Below are positions 10,927-21,771 of a stretch of 64,000 nucleotides of DNA, one piece after another. Every line of letters begins with the position of its first letter. The first letter of the stretch is position 1. The stretch lies in the NCBI GenBank assembly GCA_963576565.1, contig OY755042.1, positions 109,979,314 through 110,043,313 of the forward strand, written 5' to 3'. Position numbers and translations under genes: made by a program. Origin of the DNA: Aspidapion aeneum (Eukaryota > Arthropoda > Insecta > Coleoptera > Brentidae). A model generated the notes under the pieces. The model did no database searches. It was not told the DNA's origin and saw only the letters and a program-made list of their open reading frames with translations.

Positions 10927-13010
10927 AACAAGGATAAATTTGAGCTGACTAAATAACCTTATCTTTGTTTTGTAAATTCAAAACAAAGATAAATTTGATT
11001 TGAGAAGGCTTCAAAACCAAAATAATTGTGACCTGACCAACTAACCTAAGCTTTAAACCAGATCAACTCTACTTCTTTGTTTTGAGAGGGCTTTAAACTC
11101 AGAATAAATTTGACCTGACTTAATCTTAAACTTTGATAACCAGATCAGCTTTATCTTTGATTTGAAAAGGCATCGCAACAACTAACCGCTTTTATAACCT
11201 GATCAACTTTATATTTGTTTTGAGAAGGTTTCAAAACAAGAATAGATTTGACCTGACCTAAACCTAAACTTTGATAACAAGATCAACTTTATCTTTGTTT
11301 TGAGGGAGCTTCAAAAGATGGATAAATTTGACTGGACCAACTAACCTAAGTCATCGAAGAAATAACTATATGTTATTTCTTGGATGCCCAAGTTTTGATA
11401 ACCAGATCAACTCTATCTTTGTTTTGTAAATTCAAAACAAGGATAAATTTGATTTGAGGCTTCAAAACAAAAATGATTGTGACCTGACCAACTAACCTAA
11501 GCTTTAAACCAGATCAACTCTACTTCTTTGTTTTGAGACGGCTTTAAACCCAGAATAAATTTGACCTGACTTAATCCTAAGCTTTGATAACCAGATCAGC
11601 TTTATCTTTGTTTTGATAAGGCATCACAACAAGGATAAATTGACCTGGCCAACTAACCCCTTTTATAACCTGATCAACGTTATTTTTGTTTTGAAAACAA
11701 GAATAAATTTGACCTGACTTAAACCTAAACTTTGATAACAAGATCAACTTTATCTTTGTTTTCAGAAAGCTTCAAAACAAAGATAAATTTGACTAGACCA
11801 ACTAACCTAAGTCATCGAAGAAATAACTATATGCTATTTTTGTTTTGATAACCAGATCAACTTTATCTTTGTTTTGTAAATTCAAAACAAAGATAAATTT
11901 AATTTGAGGCTTCAAAACCAAAATAATTATGACCTGACCAACTAACCTAAGCTTTAAACCAGATCAACTCTACTTCTTTGTTTTGAGAGGGCTTTAAACC
12001 CAGAATAAATTTGACCTGACTTAATCCTAAACTTTGATAACCAGATCAGCTTTATCTTTGTTTTGAAAAGGCAACGCAACAGGGATAAATCTGACCTGAC
12101 CAACTAACCGCTTTTATAATCTGATCAACGTTATTTTTGTTTTAAAAACAAGAATAAATTTGACCTGACCTAAACCTAAACTTTGATAACAAGATCAACT
12201 TTATCTTTGTTTTGAGAAAGCTTCAAAACAAAGATAAATTTGACCAGACCAACTAACCTAAGTCATCGAAGAAATAACTATATGTTATTTTTGTTTTGAT
12301 AACCAGATCAACTTTATCTTTGTTTTGTAAATTCAAAACAAGGATAAATTTGATTTGAGGCTTCAAAACAAAAATAATTGTGACCTGACCAACTAACCTA
12401 AGCTTTAAATTAGATCAACTCTACTTCTTTGTTTTGAGAGGGCTTTAAACCCAGAATAAATTTGACCTGACTTAATCCTAAACTTTGATAACCAGATCAG
12501 ATTTATCTTTGTTTTGAGAAGGCATCGCAACAAGGATAAATCTGATCTGACCAACTACCCCGCTTTTATAACCTGATCAACGTTATTTTTGTTTTCAAAA
12601 CAAAAATAAATTTGACCTGACCTAAACCTAAACTTTGATAACAAGATCAACTTTATTTTTGTTTTGAGAAAGCTTCAAAACAAGGATAAATTTGACCAGA
12701 CCAACTAACCTAAGTCATCGAAGAAATAACTATATGTTATTTTTGTTTTGATAACCAGATCAACTTTATCTTTGTTTTGTAAATTCAAAACAAGGATAAA
12801 TTTGATTTGAGGCTTCAAAACAAAAATAATTGTGACCTGACCAACTAACCTAAGCTTTAAATCAGATCAACTCTACTTCTTTGTTTTAAGAGGGCTTTAA
12901 ACCCAGAATAAATTTGACCTGACTTAATCCTAAACTTTGATAACCAGATCAGCTTCATCTTTGTTTTGAAAAGGCATCGCAACAAGGATAAATCTGACCT
13001 GACCAACAAC
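10927..13010. repeat. Higher-order satellite array, ~452-bp period
   Basis: The array is built from ~90-bp subunits of the type 'aacaaggataaatttgacctgaccaactaacctaag..ttgataaccagatcaactttatctttgttttgag'. A marker, TCATCGAAGAAATAACTATA, recurs at 11351, 11812, 12263 and 12715, giving periods of 461, 451 and 452 bp, about 4.5 copies. The subunits differ from each other more than the long periods do, which is the mark of a higher-order repeat. No gene is inside. Confidence 0.9.
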
Positions 13011-13839
13011 TTATATTTGAAATTTTAAAAGGCATTATGGCTTATGCTCCGCTGACTCGACATACAACGTCGCGAAGGCGGTAAAAATGCAATAAGTATT
13101 GACCCGACCTGAGGGACAAATCGGCTGCCCGACATTAAAACAAAGAAACTGCAGATTTATTAAAACCGAGAAAAATTAATATAAAGTTTTTAAAAAGCAT
13201 AGGAGTAAATGGGATAACGTGGTCTAAATCATATATTAACTTCGGTATTTCTTAACCGATTTAGAAAATGTTTATACTAAAATGTGCGTAAGATTACGAT
13301 TATGTAAATTTAAAAAAAAACTCAATTTTTCCAAAAATGTCAGTTACTTTGTTTTAATTTCGGGCAGCCGAAATTATGTCACGGTCATTTGTACTGTTTT
13401 TTGTTTCATATGCCTGCTTTTTTTTTCTCTGATAGTTTCTTTTGTATTCGGTAGATGTCGCCACTTCTTTGAAAAGCATACGGTATCGCAGGCAATATTT
13501 ATCATTTCTCTTACACATAGCATGGCAAAAATTTGGCAAAAACTAGGCGATTTATCCTAGTATGGATGGAAATAGTATAAAGAAAAAAAAAGTTTTCTCA
13601 AATCTGATTTATTTTAAATCTATCACAGAACTGGTACATGGTTCATCTACTTCTATCACAATGTTTTCAGTCATTTCAATATCATCATTTTCATCCTTAT
13701 GCAAATGTGCGTCTTTTTTAAACGTTTCGTATTTCTTTTTTGATTTTTCTGAAGTTCCTATTGTTTCATTTACGATTTGTACGAAAGACTCATTTGTGGG
13801 GAGCACATCAGAGTTGGAATCTAAAATATTGAGTCTTAT
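13011..13839. other. Stretch without a recognised gene
   Basis: AT-rich sequence. The overlapping frames of 90-170 codons on both strands (13282-14068 plus; 13609-13959 minus) have no domain I recognise and partly run into the palindrome at 13840-13981, so they are not called genes. Confidence 0.4.
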
Positions 13840-13981
13840 AGAAACAAAATTTAGGATTTCCATTGTCTTTATTTGTTTTAAACGCGACGTTTCGGTTAGT
13901 AAGTATACAGTAGAGATACTTACTAACCGAAACGTCGTTTTTAAAATAAAGAAAGACAATGGAAGTTCAAAATTTTGTTTC
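13840..13981. repeat. 142-bp palindromic repeat with CCGAAACGTCG arms
   Basis: The left half (GAAACAAAATTTAGG.., CATTGTCTTTATT.., GACGTTTCGGTTAGTAAGTAT) is mirrored by the right half (ATACTTACTAACCGAAACGTC.., AAAGACAATG, ..AAAATTTTGTTTC) around ~13910. Related half-copies occur at 61810-61960 and 56740-56785. Confidence 0.8.
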
Positions 13982-14110
13982 TACTCAATCATTATATCAC
14001 CTACGAGTTTCAAACAAATAATTGAGCCTTATGTCAAGAAACTCAGGTCTAGGTCAAAACCTAGGTAGGGTAATTCAGTGTTGCCAGATTTGAAGGTTTT
14101 CCTTCAATAT

Positions 14111-14821
14111 TGTCACGAAGGGCGCTTAACATAAAGTCAAACCAATATTTCCCAAATAATTAAAAAGAAACTTAATAATTATTATTCGCAATAACTTTTT
14201 TGGGACAACCTAAGTCGATATAAACCGATTGACGTCAATAACTATTATTGCAACTTGGCAGAAATAGTTGATGAATAGGCAGGCAAAACATATTTCCGGG
14301 CTTTTTTTTGACAGAGACTCGTGAGAACAAAATACTGCGAGGAGAGGCGTTGCCTCGCCGAACTAAAGTTTTGGCTTTTTTCCCTATAACGAACTTTAAG
14401 ACGGGGTGAGTGCGGGCCACGTCGAGTTACGTAACGACCCAGAAAACTGACGACGATTTGGGTGTAAACTGGGGTTTGTGGTAACCAGCGGTGGAGCAAA
14501 TCCTGTTGATTTTAGGTAAGTGTGGGTGTTGCCCCTCGTAGCCAACTCACCAACCTTTATAATATCAGTTACCGTTTCTTATTATTTATAATACATCTTT
14601 TAATCCCCTACAGGTGTTATTTAATCTGCATCCCTTAGTTTTTAAACAAAGATCTCCGTCGGCTGGAATCGAAATAACTCCGTTAGATGGATTCGACCGG
14701 CGCGGTATCAATTAAATAATTGTTAAATAACAAATAAGTCTTGGGGTTGTAAGGCAGTGACTGGTAATTAACGACCTGCCAATACCTATAACACACCCCA
14801 CGGCCCCCCTTATTCGTGACA
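14111..14821 (+). mobile_element. Solo LTR, 711 bp, with 4-bp target duplication
   Basis: It starts TGTCACGAAGGG and ends TATTCGTGACA, so it has the TG..CA ends of an LTR and a short terminal inverted repeat. ATAT flanks it at 14107-14110 and 14822-14825. A second, diverged copy lies at 17203-17924. No gag, pol or primer-binding context is beside it, so it is a recombination remnant. A donor-like AGGTAAGT lies near 14515. Confidence 0.82.
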
Positions 14822-15107
14822 ATATGAAGGTTTTTGAACAAAAAATTGACTATTGAAGGTTTGAAGGTTTTTATCCGAATTTGAAGGATTTTGACTCTTT
14901 TAAGGCAAAGTTATATATTTTGCAAAAATTCCAATAATCCCACATTTAACTTATTTCGGTAAATTTAAATAGTTTATTTTTAATTTTTATAATTTATGGT
15001 TTTATTTAGAGTTATAAATCTGTTATTTGTTTGATTTTCTCTTCCATGTCTATTAAAAAAATTTGTTCATGGTATAAAGTTTTTTTTGGTTTGGGGTCGA
15101 CCACCCA

Positions 15108-16090
15108 CCCGTTACGTTACTTTTAAAGGATATGAAGGGTTTTTGTCACTTAGTTGAAGGACATTCCTCAGAAAAGTCTGGCAAACACTGGGGAATTAGT
15201 AAATTTGTACCTAGACTTTCCTTTTGTCCAATTGTTATGGAATTTCCAGGAGGTATAAAATTTTTACCTGAGTCAGTTTTGCCTAACCGAACCGATGACC
15301 CCCTCCCCGCAGCGGCGTAGCGTGGGGGGGGGCGGGGGGTTCGTCGCCCCCCCCCGCCCCGAGGGTAGTGGCGCCCTATAGGTGGCCAAAGCGCCCTCAG
15401 TTTTATTAAGTAGGGCCGGTAACGGCCAATTGAGTGGGTGCCAAAGGAAACTAACGACATGAAGACCGTTCTGCAAGATTCGTGAGAGGCGCCCTTGTGA
15501 CTTATCGGCCGCCCCCTCACATATGATGACCTGTTTTTTTTGGTTTTTTGTTTTTTTTTGGTCGCAAGATTCGTGAGAGGCGCCCTTGTGACTTATTGGC
15601 CTATATTTTTTTTTTTTTCGCCTGTCGCCGAACCGAACCGAACCCCCCCCCCCCCCCGCCCTTTCGGCCACGCTACGCCGCTGCCTCCCCGAATTTTTTT
15701 GAGACAAGTATGAGGACAGTTTGGGTTCGAACATATCTTAAATTCACCTCATTTGACGCATGTCGGTAAACACACTATTCCGTAGACAATTAGTAAACGT
15801 GTCATGCGTTGAATTATTTTTTTTTAAATACCCTGAAAGCTTATCTCATACCCTATTATGCAAACATCATTCTAGAATAGTTAAAACGACTCGCATGAAA
15901 GCAAGTGAAGTTAATTTTGACAATGCGTTTTTAGTTTCCTGTCTTTATATTTAATAAATCTCAGGTATTTTTCCTGTATTTTTAAAAATTATTTTGAGCC
16001 ACTCTGTAGGTATGTGACGCAAACTATATATGTCAAAAATTGATAAAATTCCTAAAAGGACTCTTTTGTCAATAAAGTAAGACTAATATT
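15108..16090. repeat. Dispersed repeat, copy 1 (empty-site reference for 22476-22538)
   Basis: It aligns along its length with 21850-22550, from 'cccgttacgttacttttaaagg' to 'gtcaataaagtaagactaa'. Copy 1 contains the MITE at 15310-15683 that copy 2 lacks. It lacks the palindrome that copy 2 contains. It is non-coding; the short frames inside are not conserved. Confidence 0.75.
15310..15683. mobile_element. 374-bp hAT-type MITE, GC-rich, 8-bp target duplication
   Basis: The ends CAGCGGCGTAGCGTGG and CCACGCTACGCCGCTG are inverted. CCTCCCCG is duplicated at 15302-15309 and 15684-15691. The paralogous repeat at 22070-22090 is uninterrupted here, which confirms insertion. The interior has an internal duplication (CGCAAGATTCGTGAGAGGCG-like block twice, near 15475 and 15564). 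It is non-coding despite frames through its GC-rich runs. Confidence 0.9.
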
Positions 16091-16371
16091 ATATTAATAA
16101 GTTATTACAAAAAAACTACAAATCGTCATATTTTACCATATTTCAGTGGCGCGCATTTAAATAATTATAGCTCGAAAACAAATCCTATGACCCCCCAATT
16201 TTTTGCTAAAAATATCAGGAAGGTTTGGCCTTCAACATATCTCAAATTCAACTCATCTGACGCACCCCGGTAAACAATGTATTTAGTGCCTCCTCCTTTG
16301 GGTAAAAAACAAATATCTGTTTCGCTGCACACGACGGAATGACAAAAAACTTCCTGAAGATGAGAGGTTAA

Positions 16372-16994
16372 AGCGGGGTCTACACATAACGTTTTGCCTA
16401 ACGTTTTACTTGATTAAAACGAATCAGGCAAAACCTTTCGTGTAGCCAAGAAAACGTACGTTTTGCCTGAACTGAACAGGACTGAAGTCGGACTTGTTGA
16501 ACTGATCGGTAGAGGCTTTGTTTCCGGTAAAACGTCAGGTTTAGCGGCATTCCTTTTGGTAGTGCATACAATTTTAATTCCTTTCGAGTGCAACTTAGAA
16601 GTTGGTATACGAAACGACCGACATTAGATAAGATATTCTTTAGGAAATCAAACAGGTTATTGTCTGCCTCCACTAATTTTTAATTTGTTTTAAACAAATA
16701 GTCCCAACATGTTTCGTAAGCAGAAACTTACATCTTCAAGGGACATTACCAAACTAAATCAGCACAACATTTTAAAAAACTGGTTAAAAAACTATGTTAT
16801 CTACTGAAACGGTTAAGTCATATACATTTAAAACAAAAAACATTATTGACAAAAGCAGTGCTTCCTCCATGGTGTATCAAAAACTGATCTAAAAACGTAC
16901 GTTCAAACTATCAAGTGTGGACGCTAGTCTTTCAACCGTCATACTTGACCCTTTTGACTGACAGGCAAGACGTAAGGTAATGTCTAGACCGGGC
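16372..16994. mobile_element. piggyBac-like MITE with TTAA ends
   Basis: TTAA lies at 16368-16371 and 16995-16998. Just inside, AGCGGGGTCTACAC and GTCTAGACCGGGC form an imperfect inverted repeat. The subterminal blocks (ACGTTTTGCCT / GGCAAGACGT) also mirror each other. No transposase is visible. Confidence 0.62.
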
Positions 16995-17202
16995 TTAAAA
17001 CAGCAAAAAATATTTCAAGACACCGCCCAAAATATATTTTTCTCTCTTTTACTTCTCTCTTACACACATTAATCATCATGTTGTCTACTGAAGTTTTTAA
17101 ATACACCACAATTTTTTTCATTACTACTTTCTGTAGTTTTAGGTCTTTACTAAATTTTTGGCCTTTACTGTATACAGGGTGTCCCAGATAAAAAGGTAAT
17201 AT

Positions 17203-17924
17203 TGTCACAAAGGGCGCGTAACATAAAGTCAAACCAATATTACCCAAATAATTAAAAAGGAACTTAATAATTATTATTATTATATTTATTAACTTTTTGG
17301 GACAACCTATAAGTCGATATAAATCGATTGACGTCAATAACTATTATTGCAATTTGGCAGAAATAGTTTATAAATAGGCGGGCAATGCATATTTCCGGGC
17401 TTTTTTTGACAGAGACTCGTGAGAACTAAATACCGCGGGGCGAGGCGTCGCCTCGCCACCGAACTAAAGTTTCGGCTTTTTTCCCTATAACGAACGTTAA
17501 GACCGGGTGAGTGCGGGCGGCCACATCGAGTGACGTAATCGACTGACGATAATTTGGGCGTGACCCCAGTTCACGCCCAAATTATCCTAGATAACCAGCC
17601 GACAGCAAATCCTGTTGTTTTCAGGTAAGTCAGGGTGTCGCCCCCATAGCCAACTCACCAACCTTTGTTGTATCAGTTATCGGTTCTTAGTATTTATAAT
17701 ACATCTTTTAACGCCCTACAGGTGTTATTTAATCTGCATCCCTTAGTTTTTAAACAAAGATCTCCGTCGGCTCGAATCGAAATAACTCTGTTAGATCAAT
17801 TCGACCGGCGCGGTATTATTTAAACAATTGTTAATAACGAATAGTATTGGGGTTGTAAGGTAGTGGCTGGTAATTAACGACAGGGCAATACCTGTAACCA
17901 GCCCCAGGCCCCCTATTCGTGACA
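17203..17924 (+). mobile_element. Solo LTR, second copy
   Basis: It is similar to 14111-14821 over its whole length, with TGTCAC..GTGACA ends and the same donor-like AGGTAAGT. The flanking 4-mers (ATAT / ACAT) differ at one base, so it is older or post-mutated. It sits in another dispersed repeat that begins ACAGGGTGTCCCAGATAAA (17174). Confidence 0.78.
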
Positions 17925-18169
17925 ACATAATATTAAGGGATTTCGAAAAATTTATTAACGTCGCTTGCCCGCACAAAACTACAAAATTTTATTAAATTTA
18001 TGTGTAAGATTCAGACGATATTTAGAAAAAACAGAAGTTTTAGTTTTGACTCGATATTTTTAAAAAAAACCTGTAAATATTTTTAATTTTGAGCATCTGA
18101 TTGAGCTCGGAAGCGCATCTTTCTTTTTATTTAACTAAAATTTTATCTCTTACCGTTTCAAAAATCCCC

Positions 18170-19951
18170 AACTATACTTGATGTTGTATTAAAGTGACAA
18201 CGCGTCATCAAAACCTTGATTGGCGGGAAGGGAGTGGAGGGGTACATACAGTGGCACGCACTTCCTTTAATGTTTTTATTGATATTGATTCCCAATATCA
18301 GGCCCTGCACTAATTCGTCATTAGCTTACTATTTTACTTGCTTTTTATTGATGTCTTCTTCTAAACGATTGCATTAGAAAGGAACATATATACCCTTATC
18401 TGGTTGTTACGAACATATTATTGATTTAGCCGGGCTTTGACGTTTTCTATTCGTTGTTGTTTTGACTGTTTATGTCAAACAAATTATGACGGAGCTTTTT
18501 ACAAAACAAATTACCGTTTTTGCAACTAAATCAATATTTGCGCACATTTTAATATAATTTTGGATCCTCTTTTATGTTTCGGATCTTTATTTATTAGGTA
18601 AGTATGTATTTGATCTCTCCTTTAAATGGTCTTAGTGTTTTATCCTTCGAACATTAAACCCCGAGCGGCACACTGCATGTACAAAGTGAAACACTAATTT
18701 CTTAAGGCTTCTTTACTTAGATTTTGCCGCAAAATTTGGTTTACCATAGCTATGACGCGGTGCCACTTTAATACAACATCAACTATGGATCTGGAACGAA
18801 ATAGCGATGTACAAAATAGCGACGTTCAAAATAGCGAGTAATGAAATAGCGATTATCAAAATAGCGATGTAATGAAAGAGCGACTATCAAAATAGCGATG
18901 TATCAAAATAGCGTTTGTAACAAAACAGCGACATATCAAAATAGCGACAACCAAAATAACGACAATCAAAATAGCGATGTATCAAAATAGCGATGTATCA
19001 AAAAAGCGACGTTCAAAATAGCGAGTAATGAAATAGCGACTATCAAAGTAGCGATGTAATGAAAGAGCGACTATCAAAATAGCGATGTATCAAAATAGCG
19101 TTTGTAACAAAACAGCGATATATCAAAATAGCGACAACCAAAATAGCGACAATCAAAATAGCGATGTATCAAAATAGCAATGTATCAAAATAGCGATGTA
19201 TCAAAATAGCGATGTATCAAAATAGCGATGTATGAAAATGGCGATGTATCAAAATACCGAATCAAACCAAACCGAATCGAATCAAATCAGTCCAAACCGA
19301 AAAGAACCGAAATGCGCTATTATATCCTATTTTGACTATACCAGCTTATTTAAAAAAGACTTTCCTGATTCTTTTCCGGGATCCTAGAGGGTGTGAATCC
19401 GAACCGCACCGAACCGATCTGAACCGAATTCGGTTCGGTTCGGATTCATACTCTAGGATTACGGAAAAGAACTCTGGAGAGTTTTTTTTTTGAAAAATAT
19501 GCTGGTTCGGTTCGGATCAGTTTGGGTCGGTTCGGTTCGGTTCGGATTCACACCCTTTAGGATCCCGGGAAAGAAGTCAGGAAAGTTTTTTTTTGAAAAC
19601 ATTTCTTAGAAAGAAACCCTTTAGTCGAGCTATATGCCAAAACGGAACCGAAATATCGTTATTTTGATAGTCGCTATTTTGTTACATCGCTGTTTTGATA
19701 GTCGCTATTTTGCTACATCGCTATTTTGATAGTCGCTATTTTGTTACATCGCTATTTTGATAGTCGCTATTTTGTTACATCGCTATTTCGTTACAATCGC
19801 TATTTTGTTACATCGCTATTTTGTTACATCGCTATTTTGATAGTCGCTTTTTCATTACATCGCTATTTTGATTGTCGCTATTTCGATACCGCTATTTTAA
19901 TAGTCGCTATTTTGTACATCGCTATTTCGTTCCAGAGCCATCAACTATAGT
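18170..19951. mobile_element. TIR element split by a MULE in its right TIR
   Basis: The left end AACTATACTTGATGTTG..TTAAAGTG (18170-18204) is mirrored by 18757-18786 joined to 19949-19951. Without the inner insertion the element is ~630 bp with ~35-bp TIRs. No ORF is seen. Confidence 0.6.
18787..19939. mobile_element. Mutator-like non-autonomous element with minisatellite arms, 9-bp duplication
   Basis: The ends GGATCTGGAACG and CGTTCCAGAGCC are inverted. ATCAACTAT is duplicated at 18778-18786 and 19940-19948. The arms (to ~19260, and ~19650 on) are a 15-16-bp minisatellite, 'aaaatagcgatgtatc' and variants, in opposite orientation. The centre holds CGGTTCGGTTCGG repeats, themselves inverted around ~19440. 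A 9-bp duplication with repetitive TIRs fits a MULE. The plus-strand ORF in the right arm is a repeat artefact. Confidence 0.75.
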
Positions 19952-19988
19952 TAATTTTATCTGGGTCTCTTACAATTTCTGCTCTTAC

Positions 19989-20203
19989 CTTGCACAATAA
20001 TTTTTTCATCCTCTCCGACGTTTTCAAGTTCGTCAGGATCAATTTGAGTCTCGACCTCAATGACAGATTCGCCTTCACCAGCTTCAGTGTCTGTCAAAAC
20101 GTTGGGCGTGTTGTTGGGTACCAAAACGGTCAATTCCTCGGCTCGGGCTCTTATCGCCACCGTGCTTGGGTCGATATAACGGACAACACATGATCTTTGC
20201 CAC
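19989..20203 (-). CDS. Orphan internal coding exon, gene unknown
   Basis: Read on the minus strand, an acceptor (TTATTTAATCTAG) precedes 20203 and a donor (GTAAGAGC) follows 19989. Between them 71 codons are open, entering with the last base of a codon and leaving after the first base of the next. The peptide begins WQRSCVVRYIDPSTVAIRAR and continues acidic (Asp/Glu-rich, rich in Thr and Val). Codon use is much less AT-rich than its surroundings. I do not recognise the family. The gene's other exons are not visible nearby, perhaps because introns are long. The MULE ends 50 bp beyond its donor, and an inverted-repeat element starts just outside its acceptor. Confidence 0.45.
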
Positions 20204-20204
20204 C

Positions 20205-20745
20205 TAGATTAAATAAATTTAGCAAAAAAAAACTTTTTGAAAACAAGCTTTTATAAAATGGACTAAAAAGCATAAAATAATTTTTTGAGTGTTCTGATAT
20301 CATAATAATAAAACCGATGGGCGTATTAAAGGAAATTTACCCGTTTTTCTTTTAGCCTTGTTAACTCGAAGTTTACTGAAAAAAAATTAATTATATTATA
20401 GCGGAGATATGTAAGGGTAGATAATTTAACCCAACCCAACCCTACTCAAGCTACCCTTACATTTTTCTGATATGGATGGACATTACGCCTGCTTGATATT
20501 AGGCAGATCATCCGCGACCGGCAGTGTGTCGATTTAATTTGTCACATTGAAAAAGAAGAGTCGGCCCATCATCGGTTGTGGACGATCCACCAAATGCGCA
20601 TGGAAAGGCATTTACCTAATATTAAATACGCCCATCGCTTTTATTGTTATGATATCAGAACACTCAAAAAATTATTTTATGCTTTTTAGTCCATTTTATA
20701 AAAGCTTGTTTTCAAAAAGTTTCTTTTTCTAAATTTATTTTTTAA
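20205..20745. repeat. Foldback element, ~130-bp arms
   Basis: 20213-20340 is the reverse complement of 20620-20740 (for example AAAACAAGCTTTTATAAAAT versus ATTTTATAAAAGCTTGTTTT). The core holds CTACCCTTACAT..-type sequence with no ORF. Confidence 0.8.
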
Positions 20746-20869
20746 TTTTTAGATTTGTCTATGCATTTCAGCTAGCGCATCGATATTGCAGAGAGTCTTT
20801 CCTGTCAATTTTAAAATATTTAAGTCTTCGATGAGAAGGCCGTCCAACAATTTGATACTAAACAAAATA

Positions 20870-21560
20870 CAAACTAAAATTTTACCCCCTCTCCGCCCTC
20901 CACGTTAGGGGGGGAGGTAGGCAGTCAGTGATACCACATTATTGGATTGTCATCAGAACTATAACATTATGCGAAATTTAAAATTAATCGGGTACGTGGA
21001 AGTCAGTTGAAAGTAATCAGAAAAACTTGACATTAATTCGTCCATTTTGAATCCGCCATATTGAATTTTTGTAATCTGATCAAAAATTCGTAATCCTTAT
21101 CCCCAAAAACCCCCAGATACCAATTTTGGTGAAAATCCAACAAACTAAAATTTTACCCCCTCTCCGCCCTCCAGGTTAGGGGTGAGGTAGGCAGTCAGTG
21201 ATTCCACATTATTGGATTGTCATCGGAACTATAACGGTATACGAAATTCAAAGTCAATCGGATACGTGGAAGTCAGTTGAAGGTAATCAGAAAAATTTGA
21301 AATTAAATCGTCCATTTGAATCCGCCATATTGAATTTTTGTAATCTGATCAAAAATTCGTAATTCTCATCCTCAAAAACCCCCAGATACCAATTTTGGTG
21401 GAAATCGGACAAACTAAAGTTTTACCCCCTCTTCACCCCCCACGTTAGGGGGGAGGGAGGTACCTGATGAAACCACATTATTGTATTGTCATCGGAACTA
21501 AGACGCTGTGCGAAATTTGAAGTCAATCGGAGGTTTGGAAGTTCTTCAAAAATGAGTTGC
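20870..21560. repeat. Three tandem ~270-bp repeats
   Basis: The block 'acaaactaaaattttaccccctctccgccctcca.gttagggg' recurs at ~20870, ~21141 and ~21408, each followed by 'ccacattattg.attgtcatc.gaact' and 'aatccgccatattgaattttt'. The third copy is truncated. It is non-coding. Confidence 0.8.
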
Positions 21561-21771
21561 AAGATTTGATTACATAGATACCCACATACATACAGGTGAA
21601 GTTAAATAAAAGCTTGTAAAAATTAGGTAAAACAAAAAAAAGCGAAATCAGATTAAGCATTTTGGGTTGACGTCACACATATAGATCAGCTGATATTATG
21701 TGCCGTTGTTAATAAATGCATTTTAAGTCAAATTTACATAAAAATATATGCAATAGTGCTTAATTTGTTTA

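Noticed and set aside
13562..14068. 168-codon plus frame and 116-codon minus frame
   Set aside because: No recognisable domain, both run through the palindrome at 13840-13981, and no splice sites stand out.
15132..15769. Several overlapping GC-rich frames on both strands
   Set aside because: They lie in the hAT MITE 15310-15683 and its host repeat; Pro/Gly runs come from C and G tracts.
18785..19260. CRISPR-like array (regular short repeats)
   Set aside because: Units are contiguous 15-16-mers without unique spacers, in a eukaryotic TE.
19726..19950. 74-codon frame with RYFDSRYFVTSLF-like repeats
   Set aside because: Translation of the minisatellite arm of the MULE.
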